Below, one piece after another: positions 1 through 12,249 of a stretch of 64,000 bases of DNA (positions are counted from its first letter, which is position 1; every line of letters starts with the position of its first letter). Both the position numbers and the translations under genes were made by a program. The stretch covers positions 7,614,190 to 7,678,189 of the forward strand of contig OZ024857.1 of assembly GCA_964017155.1 (NCBI GenBank), written 5' to 3'. This DNA comes from Oasisia sp. SBJ-2009. Its lineage: Eukaryota > Annelida > Polychaeta > Sabellida > Siboglinidae. The notes beneath the pieces were generated by a model. The model was not told where the DNA came from and did not search any database. It saw only the letters and a program-made list of their open reading frames with translations.

Positions 1-447
1 CTAAATCAATATCAGCTCCTCTGACAAGTAGTCGACTGGACTATTGTAATTCACTTCTAAATAACATTGCCAAAAAGACGTATCTGAGATCCAACGTGTA
101 CGTAATTGTTTAGCACGCTTGGTTTTCAGGTTATGTTCCCCTATTTCTCACATTCACTACCGCTACATCGACTTCCAGTTGTATACCGAATAATAATTAA
201 ATTGATTACTTTACTCTTTCTACTAAACAACCGACGTTCTTACTGAATCTGCTTCATTTTCCCGATATATCTAGTACACTTAGAATATCCGTTTCCAGAC
301 AATAACGTGTTGTGCCTGAAACTAAGCTGGATTTTGGCAAACGTGCTTTCTCTGAGGCTGCGCCAGCAGTCTGGAATCAACTCCCTATTACGATTAAATC
401 TTCAGAAACTATATATACCTTCTTAAAAAAACTGAAAAATATTTGTT
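1..447 (+). mobile_element. CR1/L2-type LINE, 3' end of ORF2 (degraded)
   Basis: Broken plus-strand reading gives the typical end of a CR1-group reverse transcriptase ORF. A TSSRLDYCNSLL block starts near base 20 and a KRAFSEAAPAVWNQLP block near base 340, ending at a stop around 445. Several stops and shifts lie between them, so it is dead. It is cut by the window edge. Related, more decayed copies lie at 36,440-36,720 and 59,170-59,570, all in the same orientation. Confidence 0.75.
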
Positions 448-2229
448 AGACATTGCTTTTCCACCATAGCTTTTCGGCGGACCCACGCTCCAATGACCAC
501 TGTTGCCTGTCCCTGTGTATGAATAGCCAACTGGTTTTGTTTGCTGCGCCGCTATATAGGTTTGCCGAAGCGCGCTGAGTGTCTTGCACGAAGAAAAATA
601 ATGCCTGTTTGACCTGTGTTCATAGGTAACGCATCCCAACCGACTACTTGTCATGCTGTAACGCTTGGGTGCATCAGTAAGGCTGTAAGAAAAAGTTGAA
701 TCCATACCGTATCGGCCGAACGCAGTGGATGGTCAATAAAACAATACTCCAGTTTACCGCGGCTTAGGCCTTCATATTTTTGCTAACGCACATGTATAAG
801 TGTATTAATTTTCAAAAGGCAATATTAATATATTTTAAGTATATTTATTTAAGTATATTAATATATTTGCGTTTTCGTAGCCGACAGGTAGACTACATTT
901 GTCTTCCGTGTGCACATATTTTGTAACGAATGTCACACTTCCTTTTTATATCATATTTTATGCAAAGTTGTCCAGTGGTATATACATTATATAGTATAGT
1001 TATGCCGATTCACGTGGACATCTTAGGCAACTATAGGAAATAGCGCGTTCTGTTGGTTGTTTAAAATGAAGAGCTATATGTAAAACAATATAGTAAACTA
1101 CATCAATTGCCGCTTATTTGATTGATAATTACGCGGTTGGCTGACACCATCAATGGCATTCAGTGTGGTATTCACGGTTGTAGACTTTCAGGGAAACCAA
1201 ATATATCAGAATTGTGTGGAACATACAGCATATAGCATTTCGGTAATTTATGATCACCATGCAAAAGGATACATTCTATAGTATTTTCGGAAATAAAGCA
1301 TGCTACAAGTTTACCCGTGAGTATTTGACTAGAAAGCCCTAAAACGTCCACACTAAGGTTTAAGATAAACAATTGCTGGCGTCTCGCTTGTAACCGTCCT
1401 ACATTTGTATGAACATAACACATTTAATAAACCGCACCTCACCGCTGCGCGAAACATTCCGTTGGAAAATTGCCCAATGTCTGTCATTTCATTACATTAC
1501 ATTTTCTAGAAGAGTAATATGTCATAGTTATTTACATACAGCAAAAACACGTGCATAGACCTACCTTTCAGCGCCCACTGTGCGAAGCAGAGAAGTTGGC
1601 TATGTTTCAAGTCACCACTTCTGGCGTACGAGACACTGTTTTTTCGTTCGTTTTTTCTCCACGAAAACACCAGTGAATAAATGTACGCTTTATGGCACCT
1701 ATGCTTCCGGCTCGGCAACTACCTTTAGCCATATTGTTTGTATAACTTTAATAGTACTGACAACATAAGTTGCTGACTTATCTGAATATCAAAAGGTCGA
1801 CGGAAACAACGATCATTTTAGAGCGTAAACTTCTTATCGGGCTGTTTTTGTTGTTGCAAACCTGCACTTTTTCCTGTTACTCCTCCGTTAGTGTCATCAC
1901 TTCTAAGCCATACATGTATGCTGGGGTAACACACGAGGTAAGCACCGTTTCTTTAAATGTACGTGCTGTCAAGTATAAATAACGTGGAGATTTATATGTG
2001 TGACTAAGAATTTAGAATTGCACCCGATAATCCGCAGGTGACCGGTGTAGGTGTGTTAATAATGTTGTATTGTGAGGTTCTTGTAATAATTCTTGCCGCG
2101 GTAGTTTGCACAAGTGGTGACATAGTAATCGAGGTATTTTGCAGCCCCTGAGCGAAGTATTACTATGGTCTACACGTGACATTTCTAGCCCGGCGGCTAG
2201 TGATAGCGTGGCATCTTTGTGATTGAATA
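448..2229. other. Non-coding stretch, no gene recognised
   Basis: AT-rich sequence with only short unrelated open frames (under 100 codons) and no recognisable domain. I found no TIRs, tandem array or splice-bounded exon that I could support. Confidence 0.5.
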
Positions 2230-2292
2230 GAAAAATAGCAATTAATAAAAAAAAGTAAATAATAAAAATAAAAATAAATAAATAAATAAATA

Positions 2293-2375
<83 letters not shown>

Positions 2376-3535
2376 TCAATTCAATCAATTTATTTGAAAA
2401 CGCACAACATAAGAAAGAAAACGATTTTAAACAAATAACTATTTAACAATATGTCGCATGGTAAGATATAAAATAATGACGACATGTGTTTTGAAATGTA
2501 GCAGATCTGAATTGATGTATTAATGAATATGGTTTACACGTCGAATCGTTCACTTATAACCCGTTATGGTGTTATGATGGGAGGGACAACAATCAAAACT
2601 GTCTAGACGAATTACAAAAGCAATGGGCATAGAGAAACGTTTATTCAGATCCTAAGTTTGTTCCCATTGTTCCCTCCGTCTTTGCCAGTCCTGAGACACC
2701 GGTTGATTCTGTGTGAGCCCAATGCGAAGTCATGCTGCTCTCATTAAGGGTTATGTTATTATATTTCTTAGCTTATTAATCAGTATAATCACTTTTTTAT
2801 TACCGCTGTATTTTATTGAACTCTGTTTACAGTTGTTTACTTAATGTTATTATATTTTATCTTAAGTCCTGACAGACTCAAAATTACTTGTCATTCGTCG
2901 TTGTAGGATATACGGGACTCAACTGCAGTCTACTGAACCTGACTCCTTAACGTTTTGAAATATAACTTTCCGTGGGACGTGATGTACTCACAATTGTAAT
3001 GAATACACTACGCCTGTAACCGAATGTGTTAAGATCACGAACAATGACATGGGGCCCATTTGCGTAAAATCTCTTTAACAATCCCACAAAAGGACTTAAA
3101 ACAAATATCACTTGCGTGCCTTATTAAGATGAGCACGTAACAATTACAACACTCTGAAGTAGCAATGTTTACATTCTAATAGAGTGATATCTCAACATTG
3201 TATGAGGAACCAGCGGAACTTACTTCCCGGCGAACTCTCGAAAAAAGACTAAACGTAATGTCAGTTTATGCGAAGCATGCGACCAACTTTTATTGATTTC
3301 AGCTACAACGATACATATTGCCCAATCACCTACGCATGACATTAGCTATCGATATTAGTTAACCGACATCTTATGATATGCAGTGTTTCCTTCTATTGAC
3401 TAAAATAACAAAACATGACAATACAACACCCATGCACACGTGCACACGTGCACATATAGGCTGGCTCGCTACTATTAGATCAAAATACTATCCAAAACCG
3501 TCTACTGTAATGCATATGTGCCGTGGACCAGAGCA
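2230..3535 (+). repeat. Dispersed repeat, copy 1 of a ~1.25 kb pair
   Basis: It begins with (AAAT)n and (CAAT)n runs (about 2,263-2,377) and continues through blocks such as GGATATACGGGACTCA and GCGAAGCATGC. The same blocks recur in the same order and orientation at about 61,985-63,240. The two copies are diverged by substitutions and small indels. No long ORF or clear terminal repeat is seen, so the class is unknown: a non-autonomous element or an old segmental duplication. Confidence 0.75.
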
Positions 3536-3657
3536 CATTTAGTTAGTTCGTTGCATATTTACTTAGTTAGTTTGTTTGTATTTAACAGCATGTTTGGTTC
3601 TCATGGTCATTGTTAACGGCTGGCAAACAGTCAACATTGCTTAGTCTATATTGCTCA

Positions 3658-3902
3658 CTAACAGTAGGAAGGCACCTTGATACGACGTTCACAAACGAAA
3701 CACTTCTTCCTATCTTCGTCATCATCCCAGGTACCCCATGCAGGAGTCCTCCTGTTCCACACGTATAGGAAGTTGCCGTTTCCACTTGGCTCGCGGGGTG
3801 GCCAAGCCTTATAGTAAATTGGCCTCCCTGTTGCCCACCATCTCCACACGCCACTCGACTTCCTTCCGGATGTGTGAAAAAGGTCACAACCTCGATTTAA
3901 AT
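3658..3902 (-). CDS. C-type lectin exon 3: second half of CTLD and stop
   Basis: Acceptor GATTGCAG at 3902/3903, phase 1; stop TAG at 3658-3660. It holds the VWRWW, EPS, WDD and CFVCE motifs that define the ligand-binding half of a C-type lectin fold. The protein ends 9 residues after the last conserved cysteine pair. Confidence 0.85.
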
Positions 3903-4138
3903 CTGCAATCAATCGTACATTCAATGACCGTATCACATACTTATAATGACATCGAGTATTAGAGTACGTATACATCAAAAAGGAAACACATGTATGTGCA
4001 TGTATGTGCATGTAAAAATATGAATGCACGAATGCGTAAGTAAATACACATGTGCACATAAACATATGCATGCATGAACCCGTAAGCTCTGAAATAAGTA
4101 AATAGGTGAATACATAATTACATTACGTATTGCAGAAG

Positions 4139-4201
<63 letters not shown>

Positions 4202-5954
4202 GGACATATGCACATACGCACATACGCGCGAACGAGCCTATGTACACACCGACATACAACTACAACTATATAAATATGCATAAACACGCCCACGCGCCCT
4301 TAAAGACACATGCCCAAGTTGTGAATCCCGGGAAGAGGATTAGGACCCTGCTTTTTTCAACTTAGAATCCGATTCTCTAAACCGCGTTCCAAGAACTAAC
4401 ATATATTATGGAAAGTCCCGTGCAATCGCAGTGCATTGCGCAGTGGATGAATTCTAAAAATATTTCTAACAGGTGTTTCTAGTTAATGCCGTCATTGAAT
4501 ATTCATCAACCTTTCAGTTACCAAGTAGTCTGTAAAAGTCCGAACGTGTGTAGACAATACTATCTCTATCTTCAAACTAACCTGTAAGGGCGGATGCTAA
4601 GAAGTCCCGTTCGTCCGAGGACGCAATCGAGACAAGGTCCATTCCAATCGCATAACAGAAGTTTCTAGCCGGGTACCAGTTCAATTTCTTTGTGACAATC
4701 TTGCAACAAGACCAGTCGTGACCTTTCCGTCGACATCTGACATCTACAATAATGAAATGATTATTATATTCTATGTCAATGACGTATAAGGTTGCCGATT
4801 AATACAACACTTCTGTTAATTATTCGCAGATTAATTTGTTTCTGTAACTGACTTATTTATAAAATAAAAAACGTTAATCCGTGGGGTTCAGAATGAAACT
4901 TTCATACAACGTAATAATTTCAAAATCTACAGATTGATTGGCCATCATATGCAATATTCATTTTATGTTGTTTTACACAAACAAATGATGTGACCATGAT
5001 CATTGTTATCATCAACGTGATATTACGGTAACATACAATTTGTTTTTCATAATCCTATTATAAAACACAAACATGTGATATGTTATCGGACACCGGATGC
5101 AGTTACGAGGTTCTAATAATGAACTCAGTTTATTGTCGCAGTGTTGGTTATCGCCTTTTCCCAGCCATTTGCAATACTATTGTACACCTTCAGCAGTGCA
5201 CCAGCAAGCCTCTTTCAGAATATGGCTTTAATACTGTAACTGTTTACGCGTAAATACATAATTTTTCCGATAATCGTGTTGCCACTTTTATTGCAACATT
5301 TTGTGACAACCCACAGTGTGTGAGAAACAACCGGGGCCAAGGAGCAGGTTGTCACGAGAGAGACCCCTTGTGAATGTCAACAGTATCATATTTTAAATAG
5401 GGCTACATCGCCAATTACAATACACAACCATTCATTATAAATTAAAGTTAACCATGACAACAACACTACTGAAGGAAATTGTATTATAAAGAAGAAAACA
5501 AGAAATATCCTAACATTGTGACAACCATCCCATGTCGTCACTGTATTGTGAAACGCGACATCCAAATTAAGCCGTATTGTGACCGCTGGACGCTAACATA
5601 AATGTTGTAGTGAAACAAATTCGTGGTGACACGTTGTTCTTCCGGGTTCATAGTATTCAGGACATCAATACGTAACACGACCATCATTGATATTCCAGCT
5701 GACTGGACGAATGTGTCAGACCTTTATGTTAGCGGTCGTACATTAATCTACCAACAGGACAATGCGCAGAAACATTGCTAACACCACTAACTTTTATTCT
5801 ATGTTACACAAACTCACAATTAAACTGTTATCTACATTTTACATGTTCGGTAACTAAACATGTATACATGTTATTTTTATATTTTGTGTAATATATTCAC
5901 ATTCTATATATGTATACAATGTACAATTAGACATACTTACATACATACATACAC

Positions 5955-6028
<74 letters not shown>

Positions 6029-6359
6029 AAGTATTGTACGTGTATATGTCTATGTCTATGTCTTGATTTTCTCTAAGTTATTTCTACGGGCGCCCTCAGC
6101 TCATCCAGAACCAGCTATCCGAGGAAGTACATTTATGCTCAGGACATGCACATTAGCAAAGCAATACTCTGGTCAAACTAATTAATACTCAAAATCCCTT
6201 ATTACCATATTGCCTCTCCTCCCGTTGTACGTTGGCTGTTATCAATTCACAGTGAATCTGCTGCAAAAGCTTGGTTTCACTTGGGCCGCACTGGCCTGTG
6301 TTCGGCTGAGTGACGAACAACACCAGAATGACGAGTAACAGGCTTATGCAGGTCTTCAT
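3658..6359 (-). CDS. Secreted C-type lectin (CTLD) gene, three exons, complete CDS
   Basis: Join of exon 1 (6359-6206), exon 2 (4743-4582) and exon 3 (3902-3658). All introns are GT-AG and phase 1, and the total is 561 nt, or 186 residues plus TAG. Residues 1-24 are a signal peptide (MKTCISLLLVILVLFV core), followed by a short stem and then one CTLD from about residue 52. Visible family marks are LNWYPARNFC and LVSIAS in exon 2, then VWRWW, AWPPREPS, WDDDED and CFVCE in exon 3. CTLDs of this kind bind sugars or other ligands outside the cell, often as immune recognition or venom/mucus proteins. The sugar-binding EPN/QPD triad reads EPS, WND reads WDD, and the usual WIGL core is not evident, so ligand specificity is uncertain. 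The ATG chosen is the one directly before the hydrophobic core; an upstream in-frame ATG would bury the signal peptide. Confidence 0.85.
4141..4201. repeat. (TA)n microsatellite
   Basis: About 60 bp of pure TA inside intron 2 of the lectin gene. Confidence 0.95.
4582..4743 (-). CDS. C-type lectin exon 2: first half of CTLD
   Basis: 162 bp, phase 1 to phase 1. The acceptor after ATTATTGTAG at 4743/4744 is chosen because it keeps phase; a second AG seven bases downstream would shift frame. It encodes the long-form CTLD start with CRRKGHDWSCCK, the LNW strand and the alpha-2 helix ending in DERDFLASAL. Donor CTTACAG|GTTAGT at 4582/4581. Confidence 0.85.
5952..6025. repeat. (TA)n microsatellite
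   Basis: Pure TA tract, interrupted once by ACATA, inside intron 1 of the lectin gene. Confidence 0.95.
6206..6359 (-). CDS. C-type lectin exon 1: signal peptide and stem
   Basis: ATG at 6359-6357; donor ATATG|GTAATA at 6206/6205, phase 1. It encodes the 16-residue hydrophobic signal core, a probable cleavage after TGQC or nearby, then a charged stem with one cysteine. Confidence 0.8.
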
Positions 6360-6739
6360 GTTTACGACTGCAAAGACTTTAGGCGAATGTTTACAGTTGA
6401 CAGCGCCCCTGGAAACAACAGTAGCGGATGTCGTCAGCAATACGATTTCCCCCCTAGTTTATTTATTGTATAAAATGGAGTGTGTCACCTATTGTTTTAA
6501 TTATGTTGTGTTATGCTATGCAGTATGAAGTATATTCATTATAAAGAATTGAAAACTGAAATATATTTTAACGAAGCAGAATTTAACCGTTCACTGCTTT
6601 TAGTTATCGATGTGCTGTCGCTCAAATCGCCGCATTAGCTAATTTGGGGCAACTCCTTGGAGCGTTATTATCTGCCATACAAACAAATGTCAACACACAT
6701 GGATTCATTTGATCGTACATCACGTGATAGATACACCTG

Positions 6740-6742
<3 letters not shown>

Positions 6743-6836
<94 letters not shown>
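6743..6836. repeat. (TA)n microsatellite
   Basis: About 94 bp of TA some 380 bp upstream of the lectin start codon, on the promoter side of that gene. Confidence 0.95.
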
Positions 6837-6838
<2 letters not shown>

Positions 6839-7404
6839 GAATGGGTACGGCAGTACCCTTCCTAATATGAATGGGTTTGAGATTCCTGACCCCTATTGCG
6901 AATCCGAATTATGGCACCGATTGGGAATAGCTTCCATTTTGGAAAGCCCAGAGCAAGCCTCAAATAAAAAAAAATCGTCATTTTTATCATTTTCGTCCCT
7001 CAACTCGAGTTTTCGATGTTTCAAACTGTCGACGTTCAAAAATGCAACGGCTCTACCTGCCACCCCTGTCAACAAATGGATCGGCTGGTGGCGTGTTGGC
7101 TAGTCCTGACATGGTCTCGGAAAACGGCGTGTTTCTCGCTATGCATACTAATTTTGTTTACTGTTAACATTGATATCGACCAATGAATGCCTTCAGAAGA
7201 TGATCAGCGGGAAAAATATGTCACATTGCATTCGGCCGTCGAAGATTACGGTTGGTGACCTTTGCGTTGCGTTTATTTATAAAATAAAAATGCTAATATA
7301 GATTTGCATGTAACCTAAAATGTGATAATTGTAACTGACATTATTTCAGGTCATGCAGCAACTATTGCATGTACAGATGTTGGCTTCGCGGGTAAAGGAA
7401 TAAA

Positions 7405-7788
7405 ACTAGTGGATAAATGCTTCAAGGATGAAGCAGGCCTGGGGTAATATGAAAGGGAGTGGCACTACTACAGGGTAAATGCTTCGCAGCTAAAACACGT
7501 TTGAGACTCGAGTTAAAGTAAGGAGACAAGTCCCTGTTACGTGTCACTGAGGCGAGGGTTCCCAAGGAATATTCGACATGCGATGTTGACCGTCGGTGGT
7601 GAGGAACGTTCTGCAGTGGCGCAATTTCAGCCGGAAATATGAATGAATGGGGAAGGGAGGTGGGCGGGGGGAGGGCGTTTAACACGAGTCTCAAACGTGT
7701 TTTAGCTGCGAAGCATTTACCCTGTAGTAGTGCCACTCCCATTCATATTACCCCAGTCCTGCTTCATCCTTGAAGCATTTATCCACTA

Positions 7789-7790
<2 letters not shown>
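7405..7790. mobile_element. Foldback / MITE-like element with ~108-bp inverted arms
   Basis: Arms at 7,405-7,512 and 7,683-7,790 are near-perfect reverse complements, each bounded by ACTAGT followed by GGATAAATGC. The spacer is about 170 bp. No transposase frame is present. The right arm abuts a (TA)n tract (7,790-7,842). A transcript through it would form a long hairpin. Confidence 0.85.
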
Positions 7791-7844
<54 letters not shown>

Positions 7845-8459
7845 CAAGTTTGACAGCAAGACTAAAACACCTATGCACTCTCCCTCACAACCATAGCCTA
7901 CGAATCATACAATCTGAGTACAACTAACTAGACATAAACATGAGGTAGACATTTGTAAACTAATCAACAGTTTTCTTTCTCTCGTATCAACAACATTACG
8001 ATGACAGTGCTGGCTGTACGTGACACTTGACCTGTCGGACTCACCTGTACGTGGTTCACGTCGACTGCCCGTCTCTTACCAAGCTATGTATGAGTTGATC
8101 TGCCAACGTGCTTTATATACTTCTCTCTACCTAGGGAAATGTTATATAAATTAAATATGTCCATAGAGTAGCTACGTCAAATTTCCGATTAACGCGGGAA
8201 TTCCCGAATAGTGCGGGTTTTTCTACGGCAAAGATTTACGAAACTTAGTCACATATGTCCCTATTTGTCGGTGTGGCAAAATGTCAAATGTTGCACCTGT
8301 AAATGAGCGCAATTAAAGCTTACACTTTATGATGACACAAGAAGCAATTCTTTATACTGCTGAAAGACCGCAAGGGAACTCCTAGAATTTATGTTGACAG
8401 AAGAAACAATTCCTCTTTGCGATGAAAGAGCGCGCAGTAAGGCGTAGTGCTTAAGTTAT

Positions 8460-8927
8460 CAAAAGAGGCAATTCCTCGTAACGTGCCATTATATTAGGGA
8501 ATTATGTGTTGCGCAACAGCTTGGTGGCTCAGTCTGAATTGATGTCGTATTTACATACTTTACTTACTCCTATAAGAAAACCTATTCAACTTCGGTCATC
8601 TACTTCTGATTTACTCTTTGTACCAAAGGTCAATACTAATATGGGGACCAGGGCTTTTGCTGTGGGTGCGCCTACTCTATGGAATATGCTTCCTTCTAGC
8701 GTGAAATCAGTTGAAAATATTGCTAAATTCCGTCGTCATTTAAAAACATATCTGTACAATCTGGCCTATCCACCATAGCTCCCTGGCGCATCAATCAATC
8801 TGATGACAACTTGATTTGTTTACCGACTATGAGATCGATTAATCCTTTTTGTTTTGATGCGCCTCTGAGCTTGGTTTCTAAGGATATAGGCGCAATAGAA
8901 GTTAACTAATTATTATTATTATTATAC
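8460..8927 (+). mobile_element. CR1-type LINE, ORF2 C-terminus and 3' UTR
   Basis: An open frame at 8,506-8,778 carries the CR1 tail signature GTRAFAVGAPTLWNMLPSSV and ends at TAG. About 130 bp of 3' UTR follows, closing in (TTA)n at 8,907-8,927, as expected of CR1/L2 tails. 5'-truncated. Confidence 0.8.
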
Positions 8928-9283
8928 ATCAGTGAATACTAGCCAAATTACCCAGCGAAAACGTGACATTTTGCGGGTGTAAATACACGTACAGAACTTT
9001 TGAAATATTGAGCCTCCAAGCCCTTCAACGTCCCGGACGAATTTCTGGCGAGTTAAACGTCGGAGCATAGACTTTTACTTCAGGGCAGGTGTCCTTTTTA
9101 CGCCTCTCGCACCTCGCATGTAAATTATTAATAATAATAATACACCAGCTCAGTTCAGTAGTGTTCACATTGTAAAAAGGAAATTTAATATAATGCAAGT
9201 TAAAAAATACGTATATCTAAATCTAAAACCAATTAATAAATAATTTAAATGATATGCTGGCTCAGCCAATTAAAACATTAATA

Positions 9284-9720
9284 TCAATCTAACAGGACGA
9301 ATCTGGCCGCCGAGCGCTGTACCATCTCGAGGCGGTGCAAGAGGCGGTCTGATATGCCGTACAGGACAGCGTTCCTGTAGTCCAGCCGTGATGTGACGAA
9401 GGAGTGGACGAGGGTCTTGCACGCTGCAGTTGTGAGGCTTGTTCGTATTTTCGCAATAGGAAATAGATTCGAATATGCAGCACGGCAGACGTTCGATACT
9501 TGGGCCGACATGTTAAGGCGGCTGTCAAGTAGAACGCCTGCCTCGAACAGTCGGCGACAGTGATACATAGTTGGAGAGCAGCGGAGAAGGCGAGTGGACG
9601 ACGGAGGAACGAAAAAGGATTGCTTCAGTCTTCGCCTCGTTTAGAAACAGATGGTTGTCATCCAGCCACCGTCTAATATCGTTTACGCATTCGTGAATTT
9701 TCTGTTGTCTGTTATACATA
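9284..9720 (-). mobile_element. CR1-type LINE, internal reverse transcriptase fragment
   Basis: Minus-strand frames give WLDDNHLFLNEAKTE (post-catalytic RT region) and then LDSRLNMSAQVSNVCRAAY and VTSRLDYRNAVLYG. There is a frame break between them near 9,530-9,570. Both ends are missing. It sits inside copy 1 of the 9-15.7 kb duplication and is absent from copy 2, so it arrived after the duplication or was lost from copy 2. Confidence 0.8.
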
Positions 9721-10137
9721 TACTTTTGTTTAACGTTACGTTAAATTAAACATGTTGAATGTTTACTTTATTCAGTTTCAAACGAATATCATTTCGATTT
9801 AGAAATTAGGCAGACAAACATGATATATGAAGTGACAGGTTTATGCGACTGATAATGACTTTACCTAGGGTAGTATATGTATACACTTCGCTTAGTATGG
9901 ACAAGGCTGCCCTTTTCACAAGTGCCCAATAGATTTAATCGCTTGATTCCTAAGCGTTTATTATGGTGTTTTGATTGCCGACGATACTAATCGGGAGGGC
10001 TGACGTGGTTCATAGATCAAAACGACGTATATTGTTGTTCGTCTAAGGAGTAAACATGTCACCTGTGGTGGGAAACATGCCAGAAGAAGTAACTAAGTAT
10101 ATGTTCTATGTAGAAATAACGCATATGATTTCAAATA

Positions 10138-10738
10138 TGGTGTGTGTGCGAGCGAGCACGCGCGCGTATGTGTGTGTGTGCTTGCGTGCGTGCGTGCGTA
10201 CGTGTGTGTGTGCGTGTGTGTGTGTGGGTGTGTATGTATGTGTTTGTGTGTGTGTTTGTGTGTGTGTGTGGTGGTAGTGGTGGTAGTGGTGGTAGTGGTG
10301 GTAGTGGTGGTAGTCGTGGTAGTCGTGGTAGTGGTGGTAGTGGTGGTAGTGGTGGTAGTGGTGGTAGTGGTGGTAGTCGTGGTAGTGGTGGTAGTGGTGG
10401 TAGTGGTGGTAGTCGTGGTAGTGGTGGTAGTGGTGGTAGTGGTGGTAGTCGTGGTAGTCGTGGTAGTCGTGGTAGTCGTGGTAGTCGTGGTAGTCGTGGT
10501 AGTGGTGGTAGTCGTGGTAGTCGTGGTAGTCGTGGTGGTAGTGGTGGTAGTGGTGGTAGTGGTGGTAGTGGTGGTAGTGGTGGTAGTGGTGGTAGTGGTG
10601 GTAGTGGTGGTAGTGGTGGTAGTGGCAGTGGCAGTGGCTGTGGCTGTGGCAGTGGCAGTGGCAGTGGCAGTGGCAGTGGCAGTGGCAGTGGCAGTGGCAG
10701 TGGCAGTGGCAGTGGCAGTGGCAGTGGCAGTAGCAGTA

Positions 10739-10818
<80 letters not shown>

Positions 10819-10990
10819 CGTAATAGTGGTGGTGGTGGTGGTGGTGGTGGTGGTGGTGGTGGTGGTGGTGGTGGTGGTGTTGGTGGTGTAGGTGTTCGTG
10901 GTGGAGGTGGTGTTGGCGGTGGCGGTGGCGGTGGCGGTGGCGGTGGCGGTGGCGGCGGCGGCGGCGACGGCGACGGCGGCAGTGTTGATG
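10138..10990. repeat. Compound microsatellite: TG, GTGGTA, GTGGCA, GTA, GGT, GGTGGC
   Basis: A (TG)n lead-in (10,138-10,270) passes into GTGGTA/CGTGGTA (10,270-10,620), GTGGCA (10,622-10,730), GTA (10,735-10,818), GGT (10,825-10,905) and GGTGGC (10,910-10,975). All units from 10,270 on are multiples of 3, so several frames stay open on both strands. These frames are poly-Val, Gly-Ser and poly-Pro/Leu and are not genes. Confidence 0.95.
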
Positions 10991-11298
10991 TTGTCAACAC
11001 AAAAGGGTCCGTGAGGAGGATATGGTCAGATGTTTGTGTGCGGAAGAGCGTCACTGTGTCATAAACCATGTCACGTGATTGACGAGAACATTAAGTACAC
11101 ATCAACTGAGCTCGGAGCGTCGTTAAATGCTCATTAATGTTGCGTTACTTGTGCTGCAAGTTTGGAAAAACGCGCTTAAGGCATTTTATGTATTCCTATA
11201 TTTCAGATAAAGTATCTACAGCTCCAGCACATAAGTAGGTGGTTGCGGTCAGTTTCGCGAACACCCTGGCACCAACATCAACGATACATATTGAATAT

Positions 11299-11425
11299 GG
11301 TGGTGGTGGGGTGTTGGTGGTGTGACGGCGGTGGCGGTGGCGGTGGCGGTGGCCGTGGCGGTGGCGGTGGCGGTGGCGGTGACGGTGGCGGTGGCGGTGG
11401 CGGTGGCGGTGGCGGTGGCGGTGAT
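11299..11425. repeat. (GGTGGC)n hexamer array
   Basis: About 120 bp of GGCGGT/GGTGGC units with a few substitutions. It is the same unit that ends the array at 10,975 but separated by 320 bp of unique sequence. Confidence 0.95.
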
Positions 11426-12084
11426 AGGTGTCCTAGTAGTACTAACTACATACGCATGTAGCCTTGATTTATGTTGTTCTAAAATGCCAAAAGTAGGTCG
11501 CTGCAATTTAAGATTAAATATGTCTTGGTCAAATCTATAACACGGAGAGGGCCGGGAAAATGTGTGAACGGGGCTAACATACCGTATAATTGAAGATTAC
11601 AGAGAGAACACACGCAACCCGTAACGTGTGTAAAATATGATAACAATACGTTTCTCGCAAGGCATTGTTTGATTGCCCAATTGTGTACAGGATTGTTGCA
11701 GCGGATTGCACAGTGCATGCTACAAGCACGTTAATTATGAGTTGTGTTGCCAATTTGGTGAAAGGTTGTAAACTGGCGTGCAGGACTCCACTCTTTTGTG
11801 TAAGACACAGTCTGATATCGACTTTCTCAGCAGTCGTGAACAATATACAGGTGTGAATATACCGTACCTGTGTCTGAGTAGCACCTGGTTTCTGCGGGAC
11901 GTAGACCCCCGTATCACTGACGTAACTGGCCTAAAATTAGATTGTAAATTTGAAATCATACATTTCTCCACTTTTTTCAACATAACATTTTATTAAGTAG
12001 CTATCAACTTGAAATATTCGAAAAAGTTTGGTTCCTTTGGATAACATATGAAAGTTGCAATAGAAGCATCCGCGACACATATGT

Positions 12085-12218
12085 ATACGTACATACACAC
12101 ATAAATACATACATACATACATTCATACATACATACATACATACGTGCATACGTGCATACATCCATATATACATACATACATACATATACTGTACCTATA
12201 TATATATATATATATATA

Positions 12219-12247
<29 letters not shown>
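12085..12247. repeat. (CATA)n tetranucleotide array
   Basis: Imperfect CATA/TACA repeats interrupted by a short (TA)n. Confidence 0.9.

Positions 12248-12249
<2 letters not shown>

Larger units (their letters stand above)
9000..12060 (+). repeat. Tandem segmental duplication, copy 1
   Basis: Blocks shared in order with copy 2 include 9,740-9,960 (matching 12,955-13,150), 10,030-10,138 (13,225-13,330), 11,000-11,095 (13,885-13,975) and 11,150-12,050 (14,745-15,690). Copy 1 carries a LINE fragment and large GTG-rich repeat arrays that copy 2 lacks. Confidence 0.75.

Noticed and set aside
3582..3887. 101-codon minus-strand frame overlapping the lectin exon
   Set aside because: Wrong-frame shadow of exon 3. 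The CTLD motifs are in the other frame, with correct splice phase.
10131..11069. Long Pro/Leu-rich, poly-Val and Gly-Ser open frames on both strands
   Set aside because: They are translations of trinucleotide and hexanucleotide arrays; every frame stays open because the unit length is a multiple of 3.
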